Assembly (NCBI GenBank): GCA_918026815.1
Contig: CAKJVC010000030.1
Location: 1,364,001-1,428,000, forward strand
Reading direction: 5' to 3'
Source of the DNA: Chalara sp. BL73
Taxonomy: Eukaryota > Ascomycota > Leotiomycetes > Helotiales
DNA length: 64,000 nt
Shown: one piece after another, positions 32,185-44,091 of the stretch
Numbering within the stretch: position 1 is the stretch's first letter
Layout: each line of letters starts with the position of its first letter
Notes under the pieces: model-generated
Databases searched by the model: none
Told to the model about the DNA's origin: nothing
The model's input: only the letters and a program-made list of their open reading frames with translations
Program-made: the position numbers and the translations under genes

Positions 32185-32657
32185 CTTGCGGAGCCTTAAA
32201 TTCCTACAAGCTTTGGAGGGGAAGTAATCGACGATCGCAAATCGTTATGAAGTCTCGGGTGGCATTTTGTAGAAGTAGAAGGCAGAACTAGATATATCGA
32301 TGTTCATAAATCAATCGTTATCCAGATTCTCAAAAGCAGTAAGGAGAATAGGCGGTTGTCTGTAGGATGCATGGGCAAAATATATTGCCCCAAGTGTAAC
32401 AGACAACCCCACCACCAAATGTCAAGACCTCGAACTTGAGGTCCCAAGGATACATTTAAGCGATCACGCTAAGCCAGCTCCACCTCTACTTCCATAACAG
32501 CTCTGGGAGGCTCTGCTGGTAGCGATCGCATTCTACAACTGTTCCACGTAACTGCTCTCAACCGTTCACCTACCTGTATCCGAGGCTTGAACTGATTTGT
32601 CGTGTAGAGAACACAGGCTGCATCAAGTCCCGCTTTGATTCCATCTTCAGCATAGCA
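32185..32657. promoter_or_regulatory. Divergent promoter region apl5 / emc2
   Basis: 473 bp lie between the two first exons. I see no clear TATA box or named operator. The first intron of apl5 lies to its left. Confidence 0.4.
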
Positions 32658-33765
32658 ATGAGCTCGTCTCTTCTCCATCCACCTGCACAACTATCACCGG
32701 CCGTGGCTCTCCAATTATCTCAACAGGCGCCTTCTCTGCTTCAAAATGCACCCTCTTCGATATCCCCATATTCGTTAGGCTCATTATGGTCCGCTGCAGA
32801 ATCACCAGAACTATGGACTGTCTACGAAAATCTGATGCTTTCCTGTCTGCGGACTGGTGATGAAGAATCGGCGCATATCTGCTTGGAAAGACTAACCGCG
32901 CGATTTGGCGCTGACAATGAGAAGTTAATGGCATTGAGAGGTATATTTCAAGAAGCAGTCGCACAAGACGATGCCGCGCTCAAACGGATTCTTGAGGAAT
33001 ACGAGACTATTTTGAACAAAGACCCAACGAACATGGTGAGCTTTGTATCATTTTCATATATCGCTCGCCTTTCTCACTAAACTTTGCAGCCCATATCGAA
33101 ACGGCGGATAGCGCTCTTCAAGACCCTGAAAAGAACCACCGAGGCGATCACAGCTCTCATCAAATTTCTCGATGCGTCTCCCACTGATGCAGAAGCATGG
33201 GCAGAGCTAGGGGACCTGTATGTGTCTCAAGCCATGTACAAGCAGGGTATTTTTGCTTTCGAAGAGGTGCTACTGATTACACCGAATGCGTGGAATGTAT
33301 GTGCGTCCTCATTCAGGCCTGAGAATCCGCTGACCCTCCTGATGTTAGATTCATGCGAAACTTGGAGAAATATGCTACATGGCAGCAACTACGAATGAAC
33401 CTGGCAGTGACAATTATCTTGCTGAATCTCTTCGGAGGTTTTGTCGAAGCATAGAGCTATGTGATGACTACCTTCGTGGTTATTATGGACTGAAGATTGT
33501 ATAGCATTTCCATCCCATAGATCACTCCGAGTTTCTACTAACACGGCTATAGACTAGCAATAAGTTGTTGGGCTCTCATCCACGCCAGTCTAAAACTGAT
33601 GGTAGTCTTGCACCTCCAACGCGGGAGACCGTACAGCGCCTCAGCGAAATAGCCACCTCGAAACTATCAGATATTGTTCGGCGGAATGCAGCTGGCGATA
33701 GTGGATACCTCGGATATGATTTAGGAGAAATCATTGCTGCCAAGGAGCTTTTGAACAAGGAATAA
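32658..33765 (+). CDS. emc2: ER membrane protein complex subunit 2 (EMC2/TTC35)
   Basis: Four exons: 32658-33035, 33090-33296, 33349-33498 and 33553-33765, for 315 residues. Introns are 54, 52 and 54 bp with CTAAAC or TACTAAC branch sites. EMC2 is the cytosolic TPR scaffold of the EMC insertase, which places tail-anchored and multi-pass proteins in the ER membrane. TPR-type helices are seen at ALRGIFQEAVAQDDAALKRILEEYETILNKDPTN, AITALIKFLDASPTDAEAWAELGDLYVSQAMYKQGIFAFEEVLLITPNAW, and near the end ELCDDYLRGYYGLKI, a family hallmark. The C-terminus has YLGYDLGEIIAAKELL. ysy6 in this window also acts at the ER membrane, but the genes are not linked as a unit. Confidence 0.9.
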
Positions 33766-35904
33766 ACCCACCAGAAGACTTCGAATCTAAATTCCAGCCA
33801 TTTGGTCTATCCTGGTGCGGTTTGGAGACCCGTTTCTTCTGAGATTCGTGACCTCATGTTTCAGGAACGAGATGTTTACATCAGGCCTAGTACGATATTG
33901 GAATAGGGGAGCATCTGGCATTAAGATAGATATCGAATTCAATAGGTGGTATTCTTGGGGTTGATGACAAAGTGTAATCCATAGCCACAGGAGAAAGCGG
34001 GGCTGAGCTTGTCCAGAAAATTCGGGCTATCAACGAAAGCCAATCGTGGGATAGTTGGGCAAAGGTTTGGGCTTGGAATGGATATCGGGCACCAAGCTAT
34101 TTTTTGGCACAGCGGAGGCAGAGCAGGCAAAAATTATTCACCGACATTTCTTCTAGGCCCACGTACTGTGATGACAACGGAAGAGACAGGGTGGAACCCA
34201 ACTACTGTAGAGTCATTGTTAACAAAATTTGATACTCCTGACAGCACATCATAAAATCTTTGTCATAGGAAGAGGCATAAGAAGCTCAGAAACAAAGCTT
34301 AGCATTCATATTTATAAAAGAGTTAGGCACCCAGCTGACGGGAGTAACCACAATATCCAGCTTTAAAGCATCGTCATCGTCGTTATTATTATCGAAACCC
34401 CAATATCCAATCTTGAACAGTTCCTCTACGTGATCCACAATTGAAAGTGTTTTCGACTTGGAAATTTGCTTTGCTTGACACCTTCAATACCTAGGCGTGG
34501 CTGACTCTTTCGTCTCACCATAATTTACACCACAGAACTCTACCAGAGCAGAGTACTGTGCTATCATATACCATTTCTACATCCAAGATAAATGATGTAT
34601 TCGGCACCTCAATATCTTTACCATCAAAGCCACCACAGTCACCGAAATAAAGAGAAACGATTCACGGGATAATCGAAGCAACGCCTGGAGAACCTGCCAT
34701 CCTGCACAAGCACACAGACGCCTATCCAAACCCTTACCTAAGTTACCCTTGGGTACCTACCTACCTTACTTGTACTTCTTTATTATCCAGCCCAATTCGG
34801 ACCCAAGCCCAAGACAGGCAACCCGACCACCGGCACAAGAAAAACTAAGTCACGGATTGTACCGTACCTCCATCTTCTACTTGCTGAATATCACGGATCT
34901 GAAGGTAGCCTAGCATAGCCTCGCTGCCTCCATACCATCATACTCAATACAGTGTGGCTTTATGACATACCGTATAGCGACATATTCAGGTTTACTACTC
35001 ATCTCCCGGAGCAAGCCATCACAGTACGCCAGGATTCGTTTCATAGCAGATCTGACTTCGTATGCTGGAACAGCAACGGTATCAGTTCTTATCCCCAGTA
35101 GTAGGTAGCTAAGCTTTCTCTCCTCTTTACCTCGTCGTGATCGATGAGCCTTTCCCCATGATTCAGCCATTCTACGTACTTCATAGCGCTATGGTGCAGT
35201 GGATTTGTAGGGACACTTCAGGCTTTATTGCCTGTCCTTTTACTGCATTGCATCCCTGCCAATAGGCTGCTGGGTGGGCTTGAGGTGGTCAAATCAAGTG
35301 CCCCACTAACGAGTACATCCCTCTTTCTAGAATCCGACAACACAATACATCCATCCCTCTATGTCCACAAAACTTGCCCACGCACACCATCCTTCCCTCT
35401 CAGCCTCAACTTCACGATTGCATACTCGCATTGCCAATCTACACGCAGTGCTAGACGCCGCTTAGAACCCTATCATCCGCTTCACACCGCACCACACCCT
35501 ACTCTACACCAGCGCAACGGCCCGCCAACTCTAACCAAGCATCAGAGTAAACAACAAGTAAGGGGTTCTACGAATCCCTTTCAACTACAATACTACCCCC
35601 TTCCCGCATATTTACGTTAAGCATTGGCTCAACCTCTTGAATTCTGGAGCCGTGGAATTACTGGGCGACAGCCCTTGCCATCAGTCTTTCAAGGTATCTC
35701 AGCTCAGGGATTCTTGAGCTGAAGATCTCCTTGAATGCGATATTCAAGCCAGATGCCGTAAGATAACTCGTTCTCAACACGAAAACGTATAAAATTTTAA
35801 CGTATTGAAAAAAACAGCACGACTATCACCATCGACTCTCGCACCGATCACAATCTGGAGGTTAGTTTCAACATCTAGAGGCCTGAGACCGGAGTCTAAC
35901 ACGT
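33766..35904. other. 2.1-kb gap; one weak hypothetical frame
   Basis: No gene is recognised. An 86-codon minus-strand frame (35170-34910) with ATG start has protein-like composition but no family resemblance, and I do not call it. The right-hand 600 bp are C/T-rich and fit a 5' UTR and promoter of the next gene. Confidence 0.4.
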
Positions 35905-37927
35905 ATGCAGTCCCCGAATAGCTCCTCCAGTCGCAGCGCATCACAATCAGATTCCTTCGACGACGAAGATAGCGGCAGCTACGATTTGAGTGATCAGTTA
36001 GGCGACGAAACTTGGGAGGAAATTGAGCCATCTGAATCGGCGTCTCGTCCTCGCACATCTTCATATCGCACCCGTGATACTCGGCCTACTGCCCGCTCAA
36101 CACGGAGGCACACAACTGACAGGCCACCAACACACCGTGTTCCCCGCGTTCATAGGACGGTCCATAGACCGCCTTCAAGCGTGGATCCAGACGATTACCC
36201 TGGCTATGGCCGGGGCTATCCCCAACCAGGGGGATATGCTCCCATGCCACGGTCAGCATATGCCGCCAGCGCATTTTCAAGCGCCCCTCCTGCTGGCGCA
36301 TATGCTCCTCCATTTGGAGCGCAAGGCGCATTAACACAATATGGACCTCCCGGTGGTTCTTACGGGCAATATCCGCAACAGAACCCGTTTTCCCCGCAAC
36401 CTCCTGCCACACCTGCTGGTGGCGCAGGATATTTTAGTGGTGCCCACCATGTTGCCATGTCTTCTCATGGGGCAACACCTTCGCCTTATGGAGGACACGA
36501 GATGATGCCATATCCACCAATGCCTGGGTATCCACCTCAGGGGATGTATTCAGGCTATCCGATGTCTCCTCAACATATGCAATACTACCCACAGCAGTGG
36601 CCACCTAATGATCACTCACCTTCTGTGGTTGGCGATCCCGAGACAGAGAAGAAGCTTATTGCGATAGAAGAGGCCATGAAAAACCAGAAGATTGACTATG
36701 AAAAGGCTCAGAAAGAGATCGCTGCTAGGGATGCGGCTGAAGCTGCAGCAAAAAAGCACGCTGAAGAATCTGCTGCTGCTGAGAAGAAAGCAGCTGAAGA
36801 ACAAGCAGCCTGGGAGAAAAGATTAGCAGAGGAGAAAAAGGAGGCACAGAAGCTTGGTGCGGAGAATGCTAAAAAGCAAATAGAGGCAGACAAAAGGAAG
36901 GCAGAAGAAAAAGCAGCCGAGGAAAAAGCTAAGGCAGACGCGAAGGCAGCTGTAGAGAAGGCAGAGGCAGATGCGAAAGCAGCAATAGAGAAGGCCGAGA
37001 AGGAAAGAAAAGAAGCCGTTGACAAGGCTGAGAAGGAGGCAAAAGATGCTGTGGACAAGGCCGAGAAGGAGGCCAAAGACGCTGTGGACAAGGCCGAGAA
37101 AGAGGCAAAAGACGCCGTAGCGAAGGCCGAAAAGGAGGCTAAGGAGGCTGTCGAAAAGGCCATGGCGCCAAAGGACGACAAAAAGAAGCCCATCAAATTC
37201 AAAGATGCTGTCGGAAGAAAATTTAGCTTTCCCTTTGACCTGTGTGCAACATGGGCCGTAAGTGATATCGATATATCCTAACCTATACATACTGACAGCT
37301 ATAGGGTATGGAAGAACTAATTCGGCAGGCATTCATGCACGTAGATGTTCTTGGCCCACACGTCGCAGAAGGACACTATGATCTTATCGGCCCTAACGGC
37401 GAGATTATCTTGCCTCAAGTGTGGGAAACCATGATTGAGCCAGACTGGTCTATTACCATGCACATGTGGCCAATGCCAGAGAAGCCACAAGCTCCTGCCG
37501 GACCTCCTCCAGGACATCATCCCTTTGATCGACCTGGAAGCCGCCATGGGCATCGTCACAGTCGCCCTCCACAACCACCACCTGCTCCAACTCACAGAGG
37601 AGGCGCAATTCCGGTCCCGCCTGCAGGAGCAGGCTGGCCAGGAGGGAGAGGTCCGCCAGGTCCAGGCCCAGGCCCAGGCCCAGGCCCAGCCCCTCGGGAT
37701 CCTCGGACGAGCGGTGGACCTCCAGGGATCATAAACATGACTGGACAACCCAAGGTCACGAGACGAAAGACAGAACCATCGAAAGGAGGAGGAGTATTAG
37801 GGTGGATGGTAGGGAAACCTGCTAAACCGTCGTAAGCGCGCTTCACAGTCAATTTAAGCCAAGCTAACAATGTTACAGGGGAAAAGGTCCAAAAAAAGCT
37901 GATCCGAATGCTTGTGTCGTCATGTGA
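35905..37927 (+). CDS. Ubiquitin-like-domain coiled-coil protein with C-terminal CaaX box
   Basis: Three exons: 35905-37257, 37305-37831 and 37879-37927, for 642 residues; introns are 47 bp each. Residues 1-90 are acidic then Arg/Thr-rich. Residues 90-240 are Pro/Gly/Tyr/Gln-rich. About residues 245-425 form a long coiled coil with tandem 11-residue units like KAEKEAKDAVD (33-bp DNA repeats at about 37006-37160). Residues 430-506 form a ubiquitin-like fold domain (KFKDAVGRKFSFPF...GMEELIRQAF...GHYDLIGPNGEIILPQVWETMIEPDWSITMHMWP), a domain common in filamentous fungi. A Pro/Gly-rich tail follows. The last exon, chosen for GTAAGC/TTACAG and a GCTAAC branch site, adds a tail ending CVVM, a farnesylation-type CaaX box. 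Without the last splice the protein would end in AKPS. Function is unknown; membrane tethering is inferred. Confidence 0.82.
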
Positions 37928-38950
37928 ATACCATAATCTACTATGCCTGACTTACCTTCTTCGAGCTCGACATCGCATATCTCTCTCTACGACGTAAACC
38001 TTTTAAAATCTGCAAAGGAGCCGAAAATTGACTCGGCGAAACCGATTACCATGAAAATCATCACCTCTATCTTTCCATCTTTTGGGGGTCGTCAGCACAA
38101 TGGGCGGAATTGTCTGGTTTTAAATTTCTTTGCTTTCAACCTATTCGGGAATAGATAGACGTTATGTGTGTGGCAAGTGAAGGGCTGGGTGTGGCCTGGC
38201 ATATTGAAGGATGGTAATTCCATGACAAAACAATGTTTTGGTCAGTGGGCATAGACTTTTTCGAAGCTCGCAAGGCTTCGTTTTATCTATGTCACTATAG
38301 GGGATGGTTTCGTTCTTTATCTAAGCGTGGAAGGGCGTCTTGTTTCAATTTTCTCGAGGAGTTTATTTACAGCGCTTGCATTTTGGATACCTCTCTCCTA
38401 GTCTTAGCATTAAGTATCCTTGTTCTTCCTCTTGGTTGTTGGTGTTTTCGGTGGCAACGAAATTTGGTGGATTTTGGCAAGAGCGGCGTGGTGCATGGCA
38501 ATTTTCGAGAAGTTATGGGCGCTGGCGGCCTGGCATATCATACTGTGTTTATTATACCAAACCCGCGGATCGTATATGCTTTTGGCGGTTTGTGGCAGAA
38601 TACATGCATCTGCATTTTATGCATTCTCTTGGATAACCTATAGATCATTCATAGCAATATTTTAAAAACCGCACACGCTATCTCGAGCCTTACGTTATGA
38701 TTAGACGCGTCTCGCTATCGTCCACTATTTCAAAAACTTTCTACACAAGATTTGACTTTCCAATGTTTCCGCCTGAGGCAGAGATGCCTAGAAAACGGCA
38801 AAATAGAAGAGAGTTGTGTGTTTCTTTCAGCTCGAGGACGAGGCATATCTACTCCAAATATTAGATTGGCGTCTCTGCGTAGTTTCCAATAGTCTTGCAG
38901 ACAAAGCGTTGTTCATTCGAACGTTATAGCTCATACACGTTGCTCCAATA
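37928..38950. other. 1-kb gap downstream of the CaaX protein gene
   Basis: This likely holds the 3' UTR of the preceding gene. Frames are open in all three plus phases near 38230-38660, but none shows coding character or family resemblance. Confidence 0.4.
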
Positions 38951-40783
38951 TTAAGCAACCCTTCTCTTAAACTTCCTCAAGTCCTTCACTCTAAAGTCCT
39001 TCCACCCACCAATAAAAATGAAACATGGAATCAGGAACGCGGCTCTAGTATGCATCAAGTAACGCTGGGTGTGCACATAAGCGTCAATGATGACCGTCTG
39101 CTCACGGCTGCCAACCTGATAGAGTAGCTGTGTTGGCAGACTTCCATAGTTCTGAATTTAATGTTGAGTTCCCAGGCAGCGCGTGAGCAAGAACGCCTGG
39201 AAACGTGTTGGCGTATATGGCGCCTCCCTCCGAATTGAGCCGACCGATCAGGGCAAGCATGGTGGCGACCTCCTCATGTGGCACTTGAGCCACGACGATC
39301 ATTTCCTCGCAAATGACGAGAGTAGCACCTCTGAGGCCGATGAAGATCTGGCACCTGATGATGTAGCCGATACCCCAAGATGGCTCACGGAACTTGATCA
39401 TCAGGCTAACTCCTGAATTATTGAGACAGAGCATTGCGGAGGCAAGCCGTTGAAACGATCGCTCCAGTGGATGTCGGCGTGACGAAGATAGCCTAGAAGT
39501 AGGAGCTCATGGAGTAGATAATATACATGTATCCTACATTGGTAACCCCGGGTCTGCACATGGCTTGGAGGTAGTTAAAGAAGCCCGGGTCCCAGGAGTA
39601 GAAATGCCTCCAAAGATGAACATGCAAATGACGATTGCCGAATGCAGTGTGTTGCGTTGATATGAAGCAAGCGAGAAAGGAAGGAAAAGGAGTGAAAATC
39701 CAGCTACTTTGAGGAGCACACTAAGGACTCGATGTCGTTGGTGAGTGCTCGGTTGTGACATTCGAGATTGAAAAGAACTCGGTATTAAAATTCCAATAAT
39801 AATGAATTTATGCTCTGTAGGATGGCTCATCCACGTTGGGTCATTCTTCAAGAGCCTCCTCTGGTGCCTTTTCATTGACTGCGCCATAAGAGAACCAGAA
39901 TAGATGAGGCGCCCACAGGTGTGATGACGGTATAAGTACTGTATACCTATCGTTAACCACTTATTTCGAGAAAGGTTTCGGCCTTTTTTCGGCCAGTGAA
40001 TGTAGTCGCTATAGGAGGTGTAGCAGGGAGGGCAAACGCCAGCACTCATTTTCCAAGCTGGAGGTATCTGTCATAGAGACTAGGACCCTAGCCATGCCGT
40101 TGAATCTAACGTAATAGAAAATCTTTGAATATTGTTAGACTCTGAAAGTTGGGTCTTGGTTGGTAGAAAATTGCACGGACCTGAGCTGCAGCATCATTTT
40201 CTACCTCTTTGCAAGCTGCCATCGTGAGAAAGCCTAGCAAAGTCAGCTCCGTGACGTCTACATATGGTACATAGCACACCTTAACAATAATTGTGAAGAA
40301 AGACATGATAATGAGCCCCTCAGCACGCCCAATCAAGCCTACAACTTAGGCACGGGGAGCTTGAGGACCCTACCCATTCTGGCAACATGGACATGGTTCC
40401 CGCCAGAGGGAGCCGAAGGTATCGACTTAAGTCTGTTGAAGGGGGAATGAGAAAGAAGACGAAGAGGGTACAGTGTTTGATCGTCAGTACATATTCGAGT
40501 TTAATTAAGCCCACCAGGCTCGAGAAAGTCGGAACTGGTACCAGAAGCAGGAAAGAATACTCTCTCACCTAAGTCAAGGTCACGGCCCCAACCTTTGCGA
40601 ACCCCGCCTGAACATCGTTGGTGGGCATCGTGTCAAAGAGGTGAGATCGATCACGATCTCTAGTACTGACGTACCTCTTTCTATTCGCTTTACGAGTTCC
40701 GCGAATCGCGGAATCGACAATGGCCTCTTTGGGGTTGCCGAAGAACTTCGGAATGTGTTTGCTACTTTTGCCTGCCGTGACAA
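38951..40783 (-). pseudogene. Siderophore-iron transporter (MFS, Sit1-like), decayed
   Basis: Broken frames on the minus strand together spell a 14-helix siderophore-iron transporter. In order: NDVQAGFAKVGAVTLT followed by a stop at 40571-40569 where the family has Trp; SSLVGLIKL; GRAEGLIIMSFFTI; MAACKEVENDAAAQV; KVAGFSLLFLPFSLASYQ; GYIIRCQIFIGLRGATLVICEEMIVVAQVPHEEVATMLALIG; YANTFPGVLAHALPGN. After a frameshift near 39115 comes VGSREQTVIIDAYVHTQRYLM and a terminal WKDFRVKDLRKFKRRVA ending at 38951. The N-terminal frame to 40783 is less certain. Size fits the family (about 600 residues). Stops, frameshifts and a deletion around the first helices make it nonfunctional. Confidence 0.8.
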
Positions 40784-42362
40784 TCTAATTGGATGCAGCT
40801 AGCAGAAGACAGATTAGATCTGAGCAGTAAATCAAACTTCAATTTGACGTAACATTGCCTAACCTAATGGCTGTCTGGAGACACTTGCTATATACATAAG
40901 AACAGTGTTCTATAAATAGAGAATTTGGACCTTTCTTTCACCTCTCAGAAGGGAAAGTAGACCCAGCTGCACATAGAGTATTGACTATAACAGTAAGCAA
41001 GGAATTTCCGCCCGGCTTTCGACTTTGGGTATAATGTACTCAGCTACTATGTGATTTGATCCTGATGGATTGTTACCTACCTTACTACCTTGACCGTAGC
41101 TATCTCTGCTAGCACGTCGCGGGCTTGCGATCTTTCGCCTTAGACCTATCAGGTAAATGCTTTCGGCTTTAGTATTACCGTGCTCTGAATCAAAAGTTGA
41201 AGCTATCTATATCCTAGTCGAGCTTGATAATTTAGGCTCTTCAATATGACGATGTTGCGAGTAATGAGATGCAACCATTAGATCTAGCATAGCCGCAAAG
41301 ACGAGGAAGTGTCGTATCCACGGCGAGTCCGATGTTCTGATTAGAGCCGTACACTAAGGGACTATTACGAGATGGGGCCAAAAGATATATGCGGTATTAA
41401 AGAGAGTAAGTCTTTACTCACTACACCGTAACACCGTTGTCGTCTTCTGGCTGGTGCAGTCGATTCTAGCATCTCGGCCACCTAATAAGATGATGTGATA
41501 ATATGTAACATAAGGCCACCCCAACTAGCGATATCGCCAGTGCTTGGCTGATATGCTGATATTATGTGGGCGACAATCTCTAGGGAGGCTGGTGAGTTTG
41601 GTTCATCTATTGACTCAATCGGATTTCGATCAGCTGGCGCTACAGTAAACAGGCATTGTATCCAAAATTCAAGTAAGGTAAAGTTGAATCTCGCTCAACT
41701 CAAAGCTCTCTGCTGTCGGTTGGTACTACCTTGAGAATCCGAGCTCTCGCAGACAGGAAACGGAGTAGCTAGATGTAGGATGTCAATCGTGCTTCTCGAA
41801 CTGCCTACCATATCATATGGGACCGTTGTAGGTCAGATGCCTGTGCGGAAGCAGTGGAACAGGGGTTGAAGCAGTTGAACTTAGGAAAACGCTGCCGAAA
41901 ACATGACTAATATCTGATGGCTTCATTCGATCTCTTTCCTTCTTTTGCGACATTTGCGCGGCCCTGGGTGAGGGATGGGAAGCGCTCATGGGTAAATACA
42001 CACACAGTCCGATATAACGACCTCATGTTGTCCTCTAGCCCTAGCGGGTGCACCACTTGGCGTTCTAGAAAACCTATTGACATACTCATACTTGTACAAT
42101 GGGAACTCCATGAGATGTAAAGCTGTCGCGTGGCATGCGCCTGTTCTCGTTGCATCTCCGACATCTTTTTCGTACACCGGTACTATTCTTCCTAGCTCAT
42201 ACCTCAATGGCTTAGTTTCATGTGCTCGCATGATAAGTGCCAGAGGCATATTTCAACAACTCATTACAAACTAAGAACTACCTGTATAACTGAGTCTATC
42301 CTTCCCATGAATACATTACTGAAAGCTTATTTCGCTGCCTTGCAAATGCCTTGTGTGTTTTA
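40784..42362. other. 1.6-kb gap with no gene recognised
   Basis: Only short, unrelated frames are present. It may contain the 5' flank of the transporter pseudogene. No repeat unit is visible. Confidence 0.4.
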
Positions 42363-44091
42363 CTAGAAAAATTTTCTCCCGCAAGCCGAATTCCACTTTT
42401 CAAACTTCCAAAAGTCAATCAGCCCGGTGGGTTCTTCACTTGTATCGCTTTCTGGAGACACAGAAGCGAAGCCTTCTGGGGAGATGCTTTCTAGCTTGGT
42501 AAACTGCTCGCCTTGAAGCCAGTCCTCACTTGTTGCATTCGTTGCCTGGGCCACTCCTAGTGTTTGCGCCATGAAAAGAGCCGCTGCCGAACTGGTGGCT
42601 TTGACTTCTAACTCCAGCTCTAGCATTTGCGCGGTTGAGATCTGTGTTTCTTCCTCGAGCTTGACTCTGTTAAGTGGTGATAATGCCCCTAAAAGCCGGG
42701 ATGATATAATCACACATGAGAGGTATGTCGCGAAGACTTTACAATGGCGGTCATAAACTGCACTTCCAGGAGACATCTTCGCGGCGCAGCGAAGCAGGCC
42801 TTCATAATCGTTGTTCCACCTTTGTAAATCAACTCGGAGCTGGTGGATTTTGCTCGCAATTATAACGATCTGTGTTCGGTCAGGGTTTGAAGAGAGCATG
42901 AATTTTGTGACATCCGCAAAGAAGCCTGGAATATTAGATTTCAGAATCATGAGTTCCACCACTATTTCGCTGCGATCTGCGATTAAAACTTCAGTCGTGA
43001 TTGCAGAACGCATAACAGCCGTCCACGCTGGTTCTTCTAGAAAACAATGTTCGTTATTCAAGAGGCATTCGGTCATCTGAACAAGGTTAGAATGATAAGC
43101 GATACAAGAATGGAGAGACACACGATTGGCCCAGTATGTGCCATCAACAGGGCCTTTTCAAAATCCGTAGAGTAATTCTTAGGTCCACGAAGCTGAACTA
43201 GACGGGCTGCGCCAGCAGCATGTCGTATCCAAGCAGTTTCGCCTCTTGGATCTAGAAGCTATTCAAAATCAGTGAATGAATGTGCCTATTTCTAGCTATG
43301 TATACCTCATATAGAGCTAATATTTCTGTCGCACACAGAACCTCGGGTTGATATCTCTGCTTTGGGGAATCCAATGCTTTCTGCAGACTATCCAATGCTT
43401 TCAAGTAAAACGAGATTACCGCAGCCTCCCAGCCGCGATTTGGTGATATTATCTGCCTCGCCCGTGCAATTACACAGTCAGTGGCGTGGCTTAGACAAGG
43501 TATTTGACCATAACGACTAGGAAGATATGAAAGATACGAGGATTGTTTGTGAGACCGAAGTTGATGAATTAAATGATATGGATTTTGCGAGAGAGCCGCC
43601 CTCGCCGCCCGATTCACATGAAGCGTTGACAAAGTCGATAAGTCGATAATGTCAAAGTCGGACTTCATACTTGTCAACTCGTAGCCTCTTGCGCTTAAAC
43701 CCCGAGGTATCGACTCAACTCTCTCAAGCCCCGATATCCATTGACGCTGCTCGGCCTCCTTTCTCTCCTTTATTCGTCCATCCGCCGTATTTACAATCGT
43801 CGTTTCTCCCGCCGTTGCTCGCTCATGATCTGGGAACGTAGCTCCTTTGTTTTCACTCCTTACTTGTGATACGATGGGCTCTGTCAAGGTATTGTTCTGA
43901 TCAAAGAGGAAAATTGGGTATTGGCGAAGGTTGTGTTTGCCATAATTCCCGTCTCGTTTTCTCGCAGCCGACGCTTTTTTCATAGCTTGCTTCCGAATGA
44001 GGGCTCTGACCGCGAGGTCTTGGGGCACCTTTGGTGCATCGATTGTCGAATTGACAAACTGAAACTCGGTAATAGTTGTATTCTCACCCAT
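42363..44091 (-). CDS. Fungal-specific transcription factor domain protein, no zinc cluster seen
   Basis: Exons 44091-43306, 43258-43124 and 43076-42363 encode 544 residues. Introns are 47 bp each (GTATAC/AATAG; GTGTGT with TCTAAC/TTCAG). The N-terminus FQFVNSTIDAPKVPQDLAVRALIRKQAMKKASAARKRDGNYGKHNLRQ is the hallmark of a large Pezizomycotina family whose C-terminal half is the fungal transcription-factor regulatory domain (Fungal_trans_2 type). That half is seen here from about FYLKALDSLQKALD through EILALYE-LLDPRGETAWIRHAAGAARLVQLRGP. No Cys6 cluster is encoded in or just upstream of it. Family members often lack one, so DNA binding is unproven. The targets are unknown. Confidence 0.78.

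Noticed and set aside
33349..33765. Suspected frameshift in emc2 exon 3
   Set aside because: On recounting, exons 33349-33498 and 33553-33765 join in phase and give YLRGYYGLKI-TSNKLL without a lesion.
34910..35170. 86-codon minus-strand frame with ATG start
   Set aside because: Protein-like composition but no recognisable domain, splice context or neighbour support.
36708..37332. Long antisense frames opposite the coiled coil
   Set aside because: They mirror the Lys/Ala/Glu repeats; they have low-complexity Ser/Ala/Phe or Leu/Cys composition and no family match.
38233..38665. Overlapping open frames in all three plus phases
   Set aside because: Cys/Trp/Phe-rich composition and no phase preference; more likely 3' flank of the preceding gene.
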